Source: Zhongshania sp. R06B22
Lineage (GTDB): Bacteria; Pseudomonadota; Gammaproteobacteria; Pseudomonadales; Spongiibacteraceae
DNA length: 64,000 nt
Assembly: GCF_040892595.1 (NCBI RefSeq)
Contig: NZ_JBFRYB010000001.1
Coordinates: forward strand, 2,976,001 to 3,040,000
Direction of reading: 5' to 3'
Of the stretch, positions 39,062-48,263 are shown piece after piece (the first letter of the stretch is position 1; each line of letters opens with the position of its first letter). Below the pieces are notes generated by a model that did not search any database, was not told the origin of the DNA, and saw only the letters and a program-made list of their open reading frames with translations. The translations under genes and the position numbers were made by a program.

Positions 39062-40519
39062 TCAATATACGTTGCCAGGAGTGCGGAACAGGTCGAGGTT
39101 TACGCATTCTGCCATGGCGGCGTAGCCTTCAGGGCTGGGATGCAGGTTATCGCCGCTGTTGTATTCAGGGGCGAGATAGCCGGGTTTTTCTGGATCTTCG
39201 AGGCAGGCGTCGAAATCGACGATGCCGTCGCTGAATTGTTGTGTGCGTATCCATGCATTGACGACATCACGACTGGCGCGGGCCTCAGCGGTGCCGTGCA
39301 TCACATCAATATCGATGGGCAGGTCGCCAATCAGGGGTAGGCCATCTGTCACCGCGCCTTCGGCCGGCGGGATGGTGCCGAGTGTGATTTTCATGCCAGC
39401 AGCATGGATGTCTTCAATCAGTTCGATGTAACCGGCAATCATGTCTTCCGGGCTAGGTGCGGCGCCCGGTTTTGGGTTGCCGAAGTCGTTGGTGCCGATC
39501 ATCGCCAGCACATGCGTTGCGCCGGTAATGGCGAGGACGTCATAGTCCAGCCGGTTAAGCATGGCTACGCCAAATTGCGGCAACCAGCCGTCGTTCAATA
39601 ATTGATTGCCACCTATGCCGGCATTGGCGACAGTTAATGGCAGGCCAGCTTCGTGAATACGGCGTTGCAAGTGGTTGGGGTAGCGTTGGTCGGTGGAGGT
39701 CATGCGGGCAGCTTCGCCACTCAGGAACTCGGTCGTGGAGCCGGAGCCATCAGTAATGGAGTCGCCCACAGCGACTAGGGTCATCACTTGCTGAGCCGCG
39801 GCCACTTCTAGGGCTTCAATGGCCAGAAAGTTACTGGCGTAGCCGTCGGGTACTGCTTGAAACATCGTGCCATTCGGGTCGGTGCTGTGATCCCCTGGGA
39901 GACTCATGTAAAGAATTTCGTCTGCGCCCAGATGGCGTGTGATCTGCAGTGTGACTTCAGGTGCGTAAAAGCTGATGCCGACGCGTTCAAAGGCACGGAT
40001 TGGATAAGCAATGACGTCGGTAACAACCGATTCACCTGCTGGAATGGTGATGCGGCTGTTGCCATCCACCGTCAGCAGACATTCGCTGTCAGGCACTAGC
40101 TCGGGTGCGCCGGGTGTGACTTCCTGGGCGATGTGAATACTCTCTAGTGTGACAGGCAGGCTGGAGTAGCGATTCGACAGCCGCAGCTGCATGACTTCTC
40201 CATCCCAGTGTGGCGCGAAGAACTGACGAACAGTTAGTGCGGTAATAGGGTGGGTGATAAGGGCGTCGGTAGGTGCAGTGCGCCAGCTGGTGACCATGTG
40301 CTGGTCCGCAGGTATCGAATCTACCGGTGAGCAACGCTCATGAGCAGCGGAAGATGTATCGCCGGATTGCCCCTTGTTAACACTTGCGTTGCTTTGGCTA
40401 TTGTTACCGCCGCAGGAGATTATGGCCAGGCAGGCGCACAGTGCCAAGCTGGCCCTAATTGCATGTAAGGACGTATATAGACGACAAGCCACAGGGTGGC
40501 TTGTAAATAGATATGTCAC
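39062..40519 (-). CDS. SGNH/GDSL-family hydrolase lipoprotein
   Basis: About 485 residues. After a lipoprotein signal (lipobox AIISC) and a Ser/Asn-rich linker comes an esterase domain with the SGNH blocks: VGDSITDGSG (Ser), GIGGNQL (Gly), IGTNDFG (Asn) and DNLHPSPEGY (His/Asp). A beta-sandwich-like region precedes it. I start at GTG 40519, which has CAGGAG eight bases upstream; a GTG at 40600 is in frame but sits at the promoter without a ribosome site. Substrate unknown; an acyl or acetyl ester is likely. Divergent TetR gene next door. Confidence 0.8.
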   Translation of the reverse strand: MTYLFTSHPVACRLYTSLHAIRASLALCACLAIISCGGNNSQSNASVNKGQSGDTSSAAHERCSPVDSIPADQHMVTSWRTAPTDALITHPITALTVRQFFAPHWDGEVMQLRLSNRYSSLPVTLESIHIAQEVTPGAPELVPDSECLLTVDGNSRITIPAGESVVTDVIAYPIRAFERVGISFYAPEVTLQITRHLGADEILYMSLPGDHSTDPNGTMFQAVPDGYASNFLAIEALEVAAAQQVMTLVAVGDSITDGSGSTTEFLSGEAARMTSTDQRYPNHLQRRIHEAGLPLTVANAGIGGNQLLNDGWLPQFGVAMLNRLDYDVLAITGATHVLAMIGTNDFGNPKPGAAPSPEDMIAGYIELIEDIHAAGMKITLGTIPPAEGAVTDGLPLIGDLPIDIDVMHGTAEARASRDVVNAWIRTQQFSDGIVDFDACLEDPEKPGYLAPEYNSGDNLHPSPEGYAAMAECVNLDLFRTPGNVY

Positions 40520-40604
40520 GGGCAGTGCTCCTGCGAGAATATGTACTGGATCTATACTGGCGTTTATTTTTTTATAAGGGGTGATCCCCTGTTCCGCCAC
40601 TAAC

Positions 40605-40659
40605 TGACACTATGCAGTGTCAAATGTATATGTGATACTTCTTCGTGTCAAATATGTAT
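40605..40659. promoter_or_regulatory. Promoter with TetR-type operator, SGNH/tetR spacer
   Basis: On the minus strand TTGACA (40646-40651) and TACATT (40623-40628) are spaced 17 bases, a good sigma-70 promoter reading into the SGNH gene. A perfect inverted repeat TGACACT-ATGC-AGTGTCA (40605-40622) lies at the expected start point. GTGTCAAAT is repeated directly (40618 and 40645) and would give two half-sites. The adjacent TetR is the natural candidate repressor. Confidence 0.65.
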
Positions 40660-40674
40660 CTTTGAGCAATAGCC

Positions 40675-41340
40675 ATGAGTTCTATGTCAACAAAATCAGC
40701 GCCCGCACCGCAGCGCAGCGGTAAGTACGCCGGCAAGGCAGCTAGTACTCGTCAGGCAGAACGCCGAAAAAAGATACTATCCGCCGGTATTAAACTAATC
40801 GGCCGTGAAGGCTATGCCGCAACAAGTATCGATGCGATTTGCCATGAAGCTGGGCTGACCAAACGTTACTTTTATGAGTCCTTCTCGAACAGCGATCAAT
40901 TGCTTGTTGAGGCTTATCGGACAGTAACCCAGGAATACCTGAGTACGATAATGCTAGCGACAAGGCCGCACCTCAAAGATTCACGCAAGCTGGTGCGGGC
41001 CGGATTACAGCAAGCGTTCAGGTTTGTGAAAGACAACCCAGATAAGGCCCGCCTCATCATGATTGAAGCCATGTCTGTTCGGAGTCAGCTGGGTCGGATG
41101 TATGGTAAAAGCTACAACGAGTTTGTGGAGCTACTAGTAGGATTTACCAAACCATTTTTGCCTGATAGTGGGCCCGGTGACGTCCTGCTCGCGGTCATGG
41201 CGAAAGGTGCCATTGGGGCAATAATTCATTTGTGCCAAGGCTGGATTGCGACTGGCTTCAAGCAACCCCTAGATGAGTTGGTGGCAGGGGCAGAGCTTAT
41301 ATTTAGCGGTATGGGTCGCGAACTGGGGATACCGGCCTGA
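40675..41340 (+). CDS. TetR/AcrR family transcriptional regulator
   Basis: A 221-residue regulator. N-terminal helix-turn-helix: GYAATSIDAICHEAGLTKRYFYESFSNSDQLLVEAY region, the usual TetR pattern, followed by an all-helical ligand-binding domain of unknown specificity. A basic, Ala-rich 30-residue tail precedes it. It is divergent from the SGNH hydrolase and faces a perfect operator-like palindrome, so it probably represses both genes. Confidence 0.9.
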   Translation: MSSMSTKSAPAPQRSGKYAGKAASTRQAERRKKILSAGIKLIGREGYAATSIDAICHEAGLTKRYFYESFSNSDQLLVEAYRTVTQEYLSTIMLATRPHLKDSRKLVRAGLQQAFRFVKDNPDKARLIMIEAMSVRSQLGRMYGKSYNEFVELLVGFTKPFLPDSGPGDVLLAVMAKGAIGAIIHLCQGWIATGFKQPLDELVAGAELIFSGMGRELGIPA

Positions 41341-41722
41341 GCGGATCCATCCTCTACTCCGAATCAATCTGTGGTACCGCGCCTGCGCTATCAATAATCA
41401 CGATGATTGGGTAAACGGCATCGCATCAAGATGTCGCGAGACACTTGGCCAGATTTGTAGGTTTTGAGAGGTTTTAATTAGTCCAGAGCGCTTGGATGAG
41501 GAGGCAATCAAAAGAGCGATGACCAAGCTGCCGCTAAAGGTCAGATCTTGAATAGCCTTCCACTTAATAGTGGCATCTGATGCTTTCTTTGATTCACTTT
41601 GAAGGTATTAAACAGTTGTTGTTTAAGCACTCGCTTAGCTCAGCCTTTGTTTTCAAAACTAAAGGATAAAAAAACAGTGCGGCCAACGCCAATACTCTGC
41701 GTCGCCCACACTGTTTTTAGTA
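41341..41722. other. Intergenic region with terminator-like hairpin
   Basis: About 380 bases between tetR and the convergent decarboxylase-like gene; no gene supported. AAAAACAGTG (41670-41679) and CACTGTTTTT (41709-41718) form a 10-bp stem over a 29-base loop with inner ACGC/GCGT pairs, just after the stop at 41723 of the minus-strand operon. A T-run follows on the minus strand, so it is a plausible terminator. Confidence 0.5.
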
Positions 41723-42493
41723 TCAGCCCTTTTTAGGAGCGCCAGACTCACCAGGCCAGCGCGAACCACCAATGGTATCGGCAAACGGCTGGAAGCCTTC
41801 TGGATCTAAAGGCCCTTCTAGCGTTATCCGGCGATCTAGAAATGTCGGCGTCCACAAATGTGCTTCAGGCTCGCTACGTACTGGCAATTTACTTGCCACA
41901 GGATCCCAAGGGCTGTCATTCAGGGTTAGCTTGCCGCTTAGTTTTTCTACATAGGCGGTGCCATATTTACTGTAAACACGCACAACATGTGGGGGAAAAT
42001 CGTAGTCGTTAGAGGTCATATCAACCCCGCGCAAGCACTTAATCCACCACTCATTGGTTTCAAACTCGGGCGGAATTTCACCCGGTCCAGTAACCTGGCC
42101 AGTATATTCTAGAAAGGTATAACCGCGGTGAGTGACGCTAGCACTAACGCTGTCCATCAGGCGGTAGTATTTAGTTTCACCATAGTATTTAGGCTGCCCC
42201 CAACGCTCATGGCTGCCGTATATTGCCGCCTCTTGATCAATAGCAATAGCAAGTGTGTACTCGCCTTCAATACCATTGTAGTTGGCGTCCACATTGACCA
42301 CACAGCCATATTCTGGCTCATTAAGCACCGGAAAGTTATAAATCGTTAGCGTGACTTTGGGTGTTTTTCCCGGTGTAATCCCAGGCGGTAACAAAGCCGC
42401 AATACTAGCAGGATCAGTGAGGTAGCTTATTTTCAGCATCGGCCAATTCAGGATATCTCCGGGTACACCTGCTGGCTTAATCGGATTTGTCAT
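41723..42493 (-). CDS. Acetoacetate decarboxylase-family protein
   Basis: A 256-residue protein of the ADC fold. The segment ERWGQPKYYGETKYY corresponds to the family's WGFPK block with the Schiff-base lysine, and LLPPGITPG near the N-terminus is also typical. Members outside true acetoacetate decarboxylase act as decarboxylases, aldolases or dehydratases on other keto acids. It lies 62 bases downstream of the Rieske gene on the same strand and probably acts in the same pathway. Confidence 0.8.
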   Translation of the reverse strand: MTNPIKPAGVPGDILNWPMLKISYLTDPASIAALLPPGITPGKTPKVTLTIYNFPVLNEPEYGCVVNVDANYNGIEGEYTLAIAIDQEAAIYGSHERWGQPKYYGETKYYRLMDSVSASVTHRGYTFLEYTGQVTGPGEIPPEFETNEWWIKCLRGVDMTSNDYDFPPHVVRVYSKYGTAYVEKLSGKLTLNDSPWDPVASKLPVRSEPEAHLWTPTFLDRRITLEGPLDPEGFQPFADTIGGSRWPGESGAPKKG

Positions 42494-42555
42494 TACTATC
42501 TCCTCGTTATCATTAAGGTATCGGGTTTACTATTTTTAATTTTTACGCTATGGCG

Positions 42556-43530
42556 CTAAGCAACATAGAACTGCTGAAACCATTTGCGGTATTTTGCAAT
42601 CGGGCCGTCGCCGTCGCATAGCGTTGGGTCTTCTAGGTAAACCTTGTTTTCCCAGATGGGAATGTCCTGCTGAACTTGGTGGACTATTTCATCGCGGAAG
42701 CCATTGGCATAGAGCTTGTGCTCGTCTGACTGCTGCTTAGGCATGCTAAAGCTGAATCGCATATGCATACTTTGTTCGTCAATGGGCGTCACAGTACCCA
42801 TCATTACAATTTCAAATAAGCGCGAGAATTTTTGATAGGTTTGTCCTGGGCCATACGATGAGCTGACCAAGCGGCCCATATCGTAATTTTCACCACTGCG
42901 ATCGACATTGCCAAACTCGTCAATGGCCTCACTCAAGCTGTCCATGATAGTGCTGCGCTCGTGGCCGTTGATGGTCACTTCGCCCATTGGCATTTCTGGT
43001 GCCGAATGCACGGTCACAAAATGCGCTATATCTACCGCATTCTCACCGGTTTCCTGAATGATCGAGTTAATCCGCCAGTCATAGACGTCCAACTCCGTCC
43101 ATTCCCCTGACTCTAGTTCTGGGTGGGGCTCGACCTCCCAGAGCGGATCAATGCCCTCGGGGTGATACCAGGCCCAAATCATTTGATTAGCTTCAGTTAC
43201 CGGATAACGACCAATCGCCTGCTTGCCATCGAATCTTGGCGGCATATTCTTGGCGTATGGCACCTTGGTACAAAATCCCTCACCGTTGTATTCCCAGGCA
43301 TGGAAGGGGCAGCTAATACTCTCCCCTTTTACCACGCCACCGTGCCCAAGGTGGGCACCTAGATGCGGGCAATGCGCGTTGAGCAGAGCGGCCTCACCCG
43401 ACTCAGTGCGGAACAGCACCAAATCTCGACCAAAATACCGTAGCGGTTTAACGTCGCCAATTTTTAATTGCGCGGTGTATTCAATTGCAAACCATCCAAA
43501 AGGAATTGGCTTGTCGTAACGCGTAGTCAT
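42556..43530 (-). CDS. Rieske oxygenase, KshA-like (second copy)
   Basis: About 324 residues. Rieske ligands CPHLGAHLG and CPFHAW, then ENAVDIAHFVTVHSAP with the mononuclear iron histidines. It resembles the kshA product at 17360-18424 and ends in the same KWFQQFYVA-type tail. Start at ATG 43530, which has GGGAG before it; a longer frame to 43569 has none. The substrate may be a steroid or other polycyclic compound; no reductase lies nearby. In an operon with the ADC-family gene. Confidence 0.85.
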   Translation of the reverse strand: MTTRYDKPIPFGWFAIEYTAQLKIGDVKPLRYFGRDLVLFRTESGEAALLNAHCPHLGAHLGHGGVVKGESISCPFHAWEYNGEGFCTKVPYAKNMPPRFDGKQAIGRYPVTEANQMIWAWYHPEGIDPLWEVEPHPELESGEWTELDVYDWRINSIIQETGENAVDIAHFVTVHSAPEMPMGEVTINGHERSTIMDSLSEAIDEFGNVDRSGENYDMGRLVSSSYGPGQTYQKFSRLFEIVMMGTVTPIDEQSMHMRFSFSMPKQQSDEHKLYANGFRDEIVHQVQQDIPIWENKVYLEDPTLCDGDGPIAKYRKWFQQFYVA

Positions 43531-43570
43531 ACTTTTCTCCCACACTGGCCCACTGAATAGCGGCGCCACT

Positions 43571-43621
43571 AAAAGGTAACCGCAGTGTAAAAAAAGTATA
43601 GGGTTTACCTTTTAAGGTCAA
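43571..43621 (-). promoter_or_regulatory. Promoter with inverted repeat upstream of Rieske gene
   Basis: Minus strand: TTGACC (43616-43621), 15-base spacer, TATACT (43595-43600). AAAAGGTAACC (43571-43581) recurs inverted as GGTTTACCTTTT (43602-43613), with one base inserted, flanking the -10 box. This looks like an operator on the promoter. The rest of the 43531-43916 spacer shows no gene. Confidence 0.5.
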
Positions 43622-43916
43622 GGGAAGATTTGAAATATGTGGATTAAAGATCATTCACACAGTAAATAAGTGGTCAAACCGCTTTGCCCAGAAGCTAAAC
43701 GCCCTACAGGCAAATTAAGCCGCGAGGAATGCCCACACGCGCCTTCTGATGTACTACAGTCTGATCGTGATCACATGCGGGGATTTTTATAATTCTATTT
43801 TTGGGACTATACCGCTCATAGTCCCCCGGTCTAGACGCGAAGCGCTTTGCCTTGATCCAGAGCACTTACGGCCGTTACCATAATAAAAACACCCTCGTTA
43901 AGATGAAATAATAAAA

Positions 43917-44462
43917 ATGACAAAATCAGAAAACCAACGACTTCACTATTTCATAGATAAACAGGAAATATTAGAGTTAATTAACCGATATTGCCAAGCG
44001 GCTGACAGGCATGACCCAGAAGCCCTACGCGCGCTCTACCATACCGACGCGCTTGATGACCATGGCGCGTTCTTTAAGGGCTTGGCCATGGATTTTATCG
44101 ACAAGCTACCTGAAATCCAGGCGCCTATGGAAATACTTCATCACAACGTAACTACGGTCAATATCGAAATTGATGGGGACTATGCTGAGGGTGAAGTCTA
44201 CATTTTGGCCTTCCATAAAGCTGCCGGCCCGGACGGCAGTATCGATGTGCTGATAGGTGGCCGCTATTTTGACAAATATGAAAAACGGGATGGCAAATGG
44301 AAATTCGCCCACCGCGCAGTTGTCACAGACTGGGTGCACATTCAAGACCCGAGCGCCGTCAATTTGGAGCATCCTTTTATTGCGGGCTCGCATATAGGTC
44401 GCCCAGGAGCCGATGATCCTTCCTATACGTTTTTTAAGCTCATTAAGCGCCAGACACCTTAA
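43917..44462 (+). CDS. NTF2-like (SnoaL) protein
   Basis: A 181-residue cone-shaped-fold protein: KQEILELINRYCQAADRHDPEALRALYHTDALDDHGAF at the N-terminus and HRAVVTDW near residue 140 are typical of SnoaL_4/SnoaL-like families that serve as isomerases, dehydratases or hydroxylase small subunits. Stand-alone gene between two catabolic operons. Ketosteroid isomerases share this fold, but the catalytic residues cannot be confirmed here. Confidence 0.8.
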   Translation: MTKSENQRLHYFIDKQEILELINRYCQAADRHDPEALRALYHTDALDDHGAFFKGLAMDFIDKLPEIQAPMEILHHNVTTVNIEIDGDYAEGEVYILAFHKAAGPDGSIDVLIGGRYFDKYEKRDGKWKFAHRAVVTDWVHIQDPSAVNLEHPFIAGSHIGRPGADDPSYTFFKLIKRQTP

Positions 44463-44598
44463 AACGACATCGCTTTCACCATTCGGGTTTCACGCCACAG
44501 CTTATAGTTACCCGCTATAGGCCGGTATGGCAGCACAAAGGAAAGCGTTGACTTATGATGCACTCAACGAGTCGGCCCCTCCCCCATTTGCCGGAGGT

Positions 44599-45201
44599 TC
44601 ATTTCAACATGCTATTTTTCAAGTAGGTTTGCAGAGTTTGAAACCGTGCCAAGGTGTCGTAATCCTCATTGTGAATCCAGTTCAAAGTAATCAAATTGCT
44701 CATACCCACCGTCATCTCAGCGCAAAATTGTGGGCTAAGTTCGGCTTTTAGCTGCGCTTTACCATGGCTAAATAAGCGCAAAAAGCAGTTACTCATAAAC
44801 TCGAGCTGACTCGCGCCCTGGCTTAAGTTAGTTGACAGCGACCCCACTAAATAGCCAATTAACTCGCGCTCTAGTTTGCTGGCGTTACTATTTCGCGTTG
44901 CCAACACCCCCAGCACAAAGTCCAGTTGCTCCGCTAAATCGTCACTCTGCTCTATGGCTTCGGTAATCAGATCATCGGTGCGCTGCAGCAGCTCTGACTG
45001 ACAAATATCCACCAGCAGATCATGCTTAGAACCGTAGTAGTTATAGAACGTTTTTTTAGCAATATCGACACAATCGCAAATGGCATCAATCGTGATGCCA
45101 TCGACGCCATGCAAACTGATTAAGTGCAGGGTTTGCTCACAAATATTTTCGCGGACCGCCTTTTTCTTTCTTTCTCGACGTCCAAGCTGTGTTACTGGCA
45201 A
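44599..45201 (-). CDS. TetR/AcrR family transcriptional regulator
   Basis: Helix-turn-helix of TetR type (GVDGITIDAICDCVDIAKKTFYNYYGSKHDLLVDI) near the N-terminus and a helical ligand domain. I prefer the TTG at 45201 as start because GAGGGAA lies five bases upstream and it gives about 200 residues, the normal length; the frame is open to a GTG at 45291, which adds a Cys/Pro-rich stretch without ribosome site. It follows the SDR gene by 106 bases and may be cotranscribed with it. Confidence 0.8.
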   Translation of the reverse strand: MPVTQLGRRERKKKAVRENICEQTLHLISLHGVDGITIDAICDCVDIAKKTFYNYYGSKHDLLVDICQSELLQRTDDLITEAIEQSDDLAEQLDFVLGVLATRNSNASKLERELIGYLVGSLSTNLSQGASQLEFMSNCFLRLFSHGKAQLKAELSPQFCAEMTVGMSNLITLNWIHNEDYDTLARFQTLQTYLKNSMLK

Positions 45202-45307
45202 AATATTTCCCTCAAAACCCAATTTTGGCCTGCGATAGTAACGCAAGCACGGTGGGACAGCCAAACAGGGCTGACACTTAATATCAGCCACTGATCAAGC
45301 ACCTTAG

Positions 45308-46186
45308 CTAAAGTACATTCGGAACCGTGGGGGTGGTTTTATTTAAGATGCTATCAACCCGAGCGACAAAACCGGCTCTGGCTTTGTCAGACATTGGTGC
45401 GATCCAGAAGACATCGTCACGCACGCCCTGTATAGCAAACTCCGCCACTTCTTCAGGCTCAGTAGTCTCCAACTGCATATCGTACTGGGCCATTATCGCC
45501 TTCATATCCTCGACAGAATGAATACCTGAATCAGGCTTGTCGGGATTACCCGGCAGGGCCGCTGGACGATTGCGCTCTGAATTAAAAATACCGGTATTGA
45601 CTACATTGGGGCCGGGGAATAACGCATTGACCTTAACAGGCGACTGCTGAGCCTGGAGCTGGTAATGCAAATTTTCAGTAATGGCCTGTACCGCCGCCTT
45701 GCTAGCCGTATAAATCGGGGTATCGGGCAGCATAAGAAACGCGCCATTACCCGAGCCCGTCACCACAAAATGGGCCTCTTCGTTTTGGGCCACTAATTTA
45801 GGCAAGAAGGCATTGATAGAATGAATTAGGCCCCAGGTATTTACCCGAAATCCCCACTCCCAGTCATTTAGCTCGTAGTCCCACATATTACCTGCTTCGC
45901 CAGTGCCCACACCCGCATTAGCAAACACCAAATGCATAGCGCCGAAGCGCGTCATAACGGCATCTACAAGCGCATTCATTGACGTTGCATCGGTTACATC
46001 GGCGCGCTGACCCATGCACTCACAGCCCAGCGCCTCTAGCTCGGTGATGGTGCGGTCTAAGGCTTTTGTCTCAATATCAGCTATTACTACTTTAGCGCCT
46101 TCTTTGGCAAGCAAAAGGGCTATCGCTCGGCCTACGCCGCTTGCTCCACCAGTAATGACTGCCACTTTATTTTTAAAGTCTTTCAT
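45308..46186 (-). CDS. SDR family oxidoreductase
   Basis: A 292-residue short-chain dehydrogenase: TGGASGVGRA cofactor loop, DIETKALD with the NAD-preferring aspartate, NAGVGTGE, the VTGSGNG catalytic serine region and YTASKAAVQ (Tyr, Lys). The C-terminal part is longer than usual (IAPMSDKARAGFVARVDSIL), as in SDRs acting on large hydrophobic substrates. Divergent from the P450; the shared 142-base spacer holds both promoters. Confidence 0.9.
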   Translation of the reverse strand: MKDFKNKVAVITGGASGVGRAIALLLAKEGAKVVIADIETKALDRTITELEALGCECMGQRADVTDATSMNALVDAVMTRFGAMHLVFANAGVGTGEAGNMWDYELNDWEWGFRVNTWGLIHSINAFLPKLVAQNEEAHFVVTGSGNGAFLMLPDTPIYTASKAAVQAITENLHYQLQAQQSPVKVNALFPGPNVVNTGIFNSERNRPAALPGNPDKPDSGIHSVEDMKAIMAQYDMQLETTEPEEVAEFAIQGVRDDVFWIAPMSDKARAGFVARVDSILNKTTPTVPNVL

Positions 46187-46328
46187 ACCTTGAGTCTTCC
46201 CCTGCCATTTTTAATATTAAGTAACTTGAGAATAAAATTACACTGTAGTATATTTTTTTGCAAGCCGATAAAGTTATCAGCAATCAGTGCAATCTGAGAA
46301 GCCATACCGTCATCAGAGAGGATCAACC

Positions 46329-47573
46329 ATGTCCCAAAGTGCCAGCACGCTACCACCAATCGAAACACTGTTTGATCCAAACTCGAAAGCGTATAGCGAG
46401 AACCCCACACCGCAATGCCTCGCGATGGCAGCGCGTGGTCCACTGGTTTGGTATGCGCCGTGGCAAGCGTGGATAATGACGCAAATGCCCGACATCATGG
46501 ACTGCTGGAAGCGCGAATATCTGTCTTCAGACTTTTACGATTGGGAGTTTGCCCCACCGCGCCCCACCGAAGAAAACTGGAATAAATTTGAAAAAGCGCT
46601 GGTAGGCCATAGTTTATTGGCTGATCCCGATCATCATCGCTTGGTGCGCCGTATCACCTCTCCAGCATTCTCTCGCAATGTCGTTGAGAACATTCAGCGC
46701 CAAATAGAGCCTCATGTTAAACGCCTTTTTGACGACATAGGCACGCCTGAGTCCTTCGACTACATCACTGAGATAGCGGAGCACATCCCGTTTATCTCGA
46801 TTACTGCCATGGTCGGCATACCTGAAAAATACTGGCCAGAAATGAAGCGGGTTACCCAAACATTTACCGAGACATGGAACCCAACGATCTCTGAAGAGCG
46901 TCGCCTGCGAGCACAAGAACACAGCAACAAGGCCATCGACATACTTCAGGTGGTCATTGCGGAACGCCGTGAAAACCCGCAGGAAGGTGACTTCCTCAGC
47001 GCCTTGCTAAAAATTGAAGCTGAAAATGACAGCTTTAATGAATGGGACGTCATCACCCTCATCCTCGCCCTAATTGGCGCCGGCGCAGACACGACATTGA
47101 TCGCCCAGCAATGGTCGGTGTATGCGCTGCTAAAAAACCCGGATCAGATCCCCGCCGCGCTAGAATCTGCAGATGCATTTTCAAACGCCTTCAGTGAAAT
47201 CAGTCGCTGGTCAGGCAACTCGAAGATGGGCTTTGCGCGCTACGCACCAAGCGATATGCAGCTACTGGGGCAAGACGTGAAGAAAGGTCAAATGGTATTG
47301 ATGATGCCACACCTTAAGGATCACGATCCCAGCTACTTCGACAGTCCTGAAAAGCTGGATGTAAAACGTAAGTTTGAACCCGATGTGCTGTTTGGCTACG
47401 GTCCGCGCTTTTGCATCGGCGCCGCACTCGCCAAACGCCAGTTGTATTTAACCTTGGGAGAAATGTTTAAGCGCTTTCCAAACATCTCACTGGCTGAAGA
47501 GCCCGAGCGAGATTTAGAGGATCACAACGCCGTGGTGTTTAAGCGCTTAATTCTTAATACCAACCTAAAGTAA
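46329..47573 (+). CDS. Cytochrome P450
   Basis: About 414 residues, soluble bacterial P450. I-helix oxygen-binding LIGAGADTTLIAQQW (A-G-x-D-T), K-helix ExxR in EISRW, and haem-binding FGYGPRFCIGAALA with the cysteine ligand. Start at ATG 46329, with GAGAGG nine bases upstream; the frame is open back to 46287. No ferredoxin or reductase is adjacent, so it must borrow electrons from elsewhere (for example the ferredoxin near 53.7 kb). CYP family not assignable by eye. Confidence 0.93.
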   Translation: MSQSASTLPPIETLFDPNSKAYSENPTPQCLAMAARGPLVWYAPWQAWIMTQMPDIMDCWKREYLSSDFYDWEFAPPRPTEENWNKFEKALVGHSLLADPDHHRLVRRITSPAFSRNVVENIQRQIEPHVKRLFDDIGTPESFDYITEIAEHIPFISITAMVGIPEKYWPEMKRVTQTFTETWNPTISEERRLRAQEHSNKAIDILQVVIAERRENPQEGDFLSALLKIEAENDSFNEWDVITLILALIGAGADTTLIAQQWSVYALLKNPDQIPAALESADAFSNAFSEISRWSGNSKMGFARYAPSDMQLLGQDVKKGQMVLMMPHLKDHDPSYFDSPEKLDVKRKFEPDVLFGYGPRFCIGAALAKRQLYLTLGEMFKRFPNISLAEEPERDLEDHNAVVFKRLILNTNLK

Positions 47574-47580
47574 CTCATGT

Positions 47581-47607
47581 CAGTCAGGCACAGGATGTGC
47601 CTGACTG
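47581..47607. terminator. Hairpin between convergent P450 and tpm genes
   Basis: CAGTCAGGCACA and TGTGCCTGACTG form a perfect 12-bp stem with a GGA loop, 8 bases after the P450 stop and 12 before the tpm stop. There is no T-run, but its place suggests a shared stop signal for both genes. Confidence 0.65.
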
Positions 47608-47618
47608 CATAGACTCAC

Positions 47619-48263
47619 CTAAGCCGTCGACCTAGCGAGTAACCAAACCACCTCATCGGCAGAGACACCGCCTTTTAGGCCGCCATCTACCGGCACTCTT
47701 TCCAGACATTGCACTGTGTAGCTTTTATCGTAATGGTCGCGCAGCTCAACTTCGCTAATCGAGAAAGGCGGCCCCTGTTGTAACTCCTGCTGGTACTCAA
47801 AACAAATTATCAGCTGTGGCGCCGATAGAGTGATATCCATCATATGCCGACTGTATTTTGCCCTCATATCTAGGGGCAGAGCCACCAAGGCAGCACGATC
47901 ATAAATCGCGTCTACGCTGCCGAGCAACTCCGCAGACACATCGAAGATATCACCCACAAATATATCGATATTTTCTGCGTGGTAACGCCGTAACTCGCCC
48001 GCGACTAACACGTCGGGAACAACACCCAACTCCTCGAACAAGGCCTTAACCGCGATCTCGCTCAGTTCAGCACCCACAACACGGTATTTATTTATCAATA
48101 GCCATGCAATATCTTTGGTCTTGCCGCACAGGGGAATAAACACCCGACTGCCTGCGCTTAAATTCAGTTTAGAAAAATGCGCTTTAAGCAGAGCATTGCC
48201 TTGTTTCTGGTGAAAACCAATCTCGTTGGCATCCCAGCGTTCATGCCAAAATTCTGCGTCCAT
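47619..48263 (-). CDS. tpm: Thiopurine S-methyltransferase
   Basis: A 214-residue SAM-dependent methyltransferase: MDAEFWHERWDANEIGFHQ start, VFIPLCGKTKDIAWLL (SAM motif I), AELSEIAV and IYDRAALVALP. In bacteria TPMT methylates thiopurines and selenium or tellurium compounds. Start at ATG 48263 with AAGGAG six bases upstream; the frame is open to 48290. Confidence 0.92.
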   Translation of the reverse strand: MDAEFWHERWDANEIGFHQKQGNALLKAHFSKLNLSAGSRVFIPLCGKTKDIAWLLINKYRVVGAELSEIAVKALFEELGVVPDVLVAGELRRYHAENIDIFVGDIFDVSAELLGSVDAIYDRAALVALPLDMRAKYSRHMMDITLSAPQLIICFEYQQELQQGPPFSISEVELRDHYDKSYTVQCLERVPVDGGLKGGVSADEVVWLLARSTA

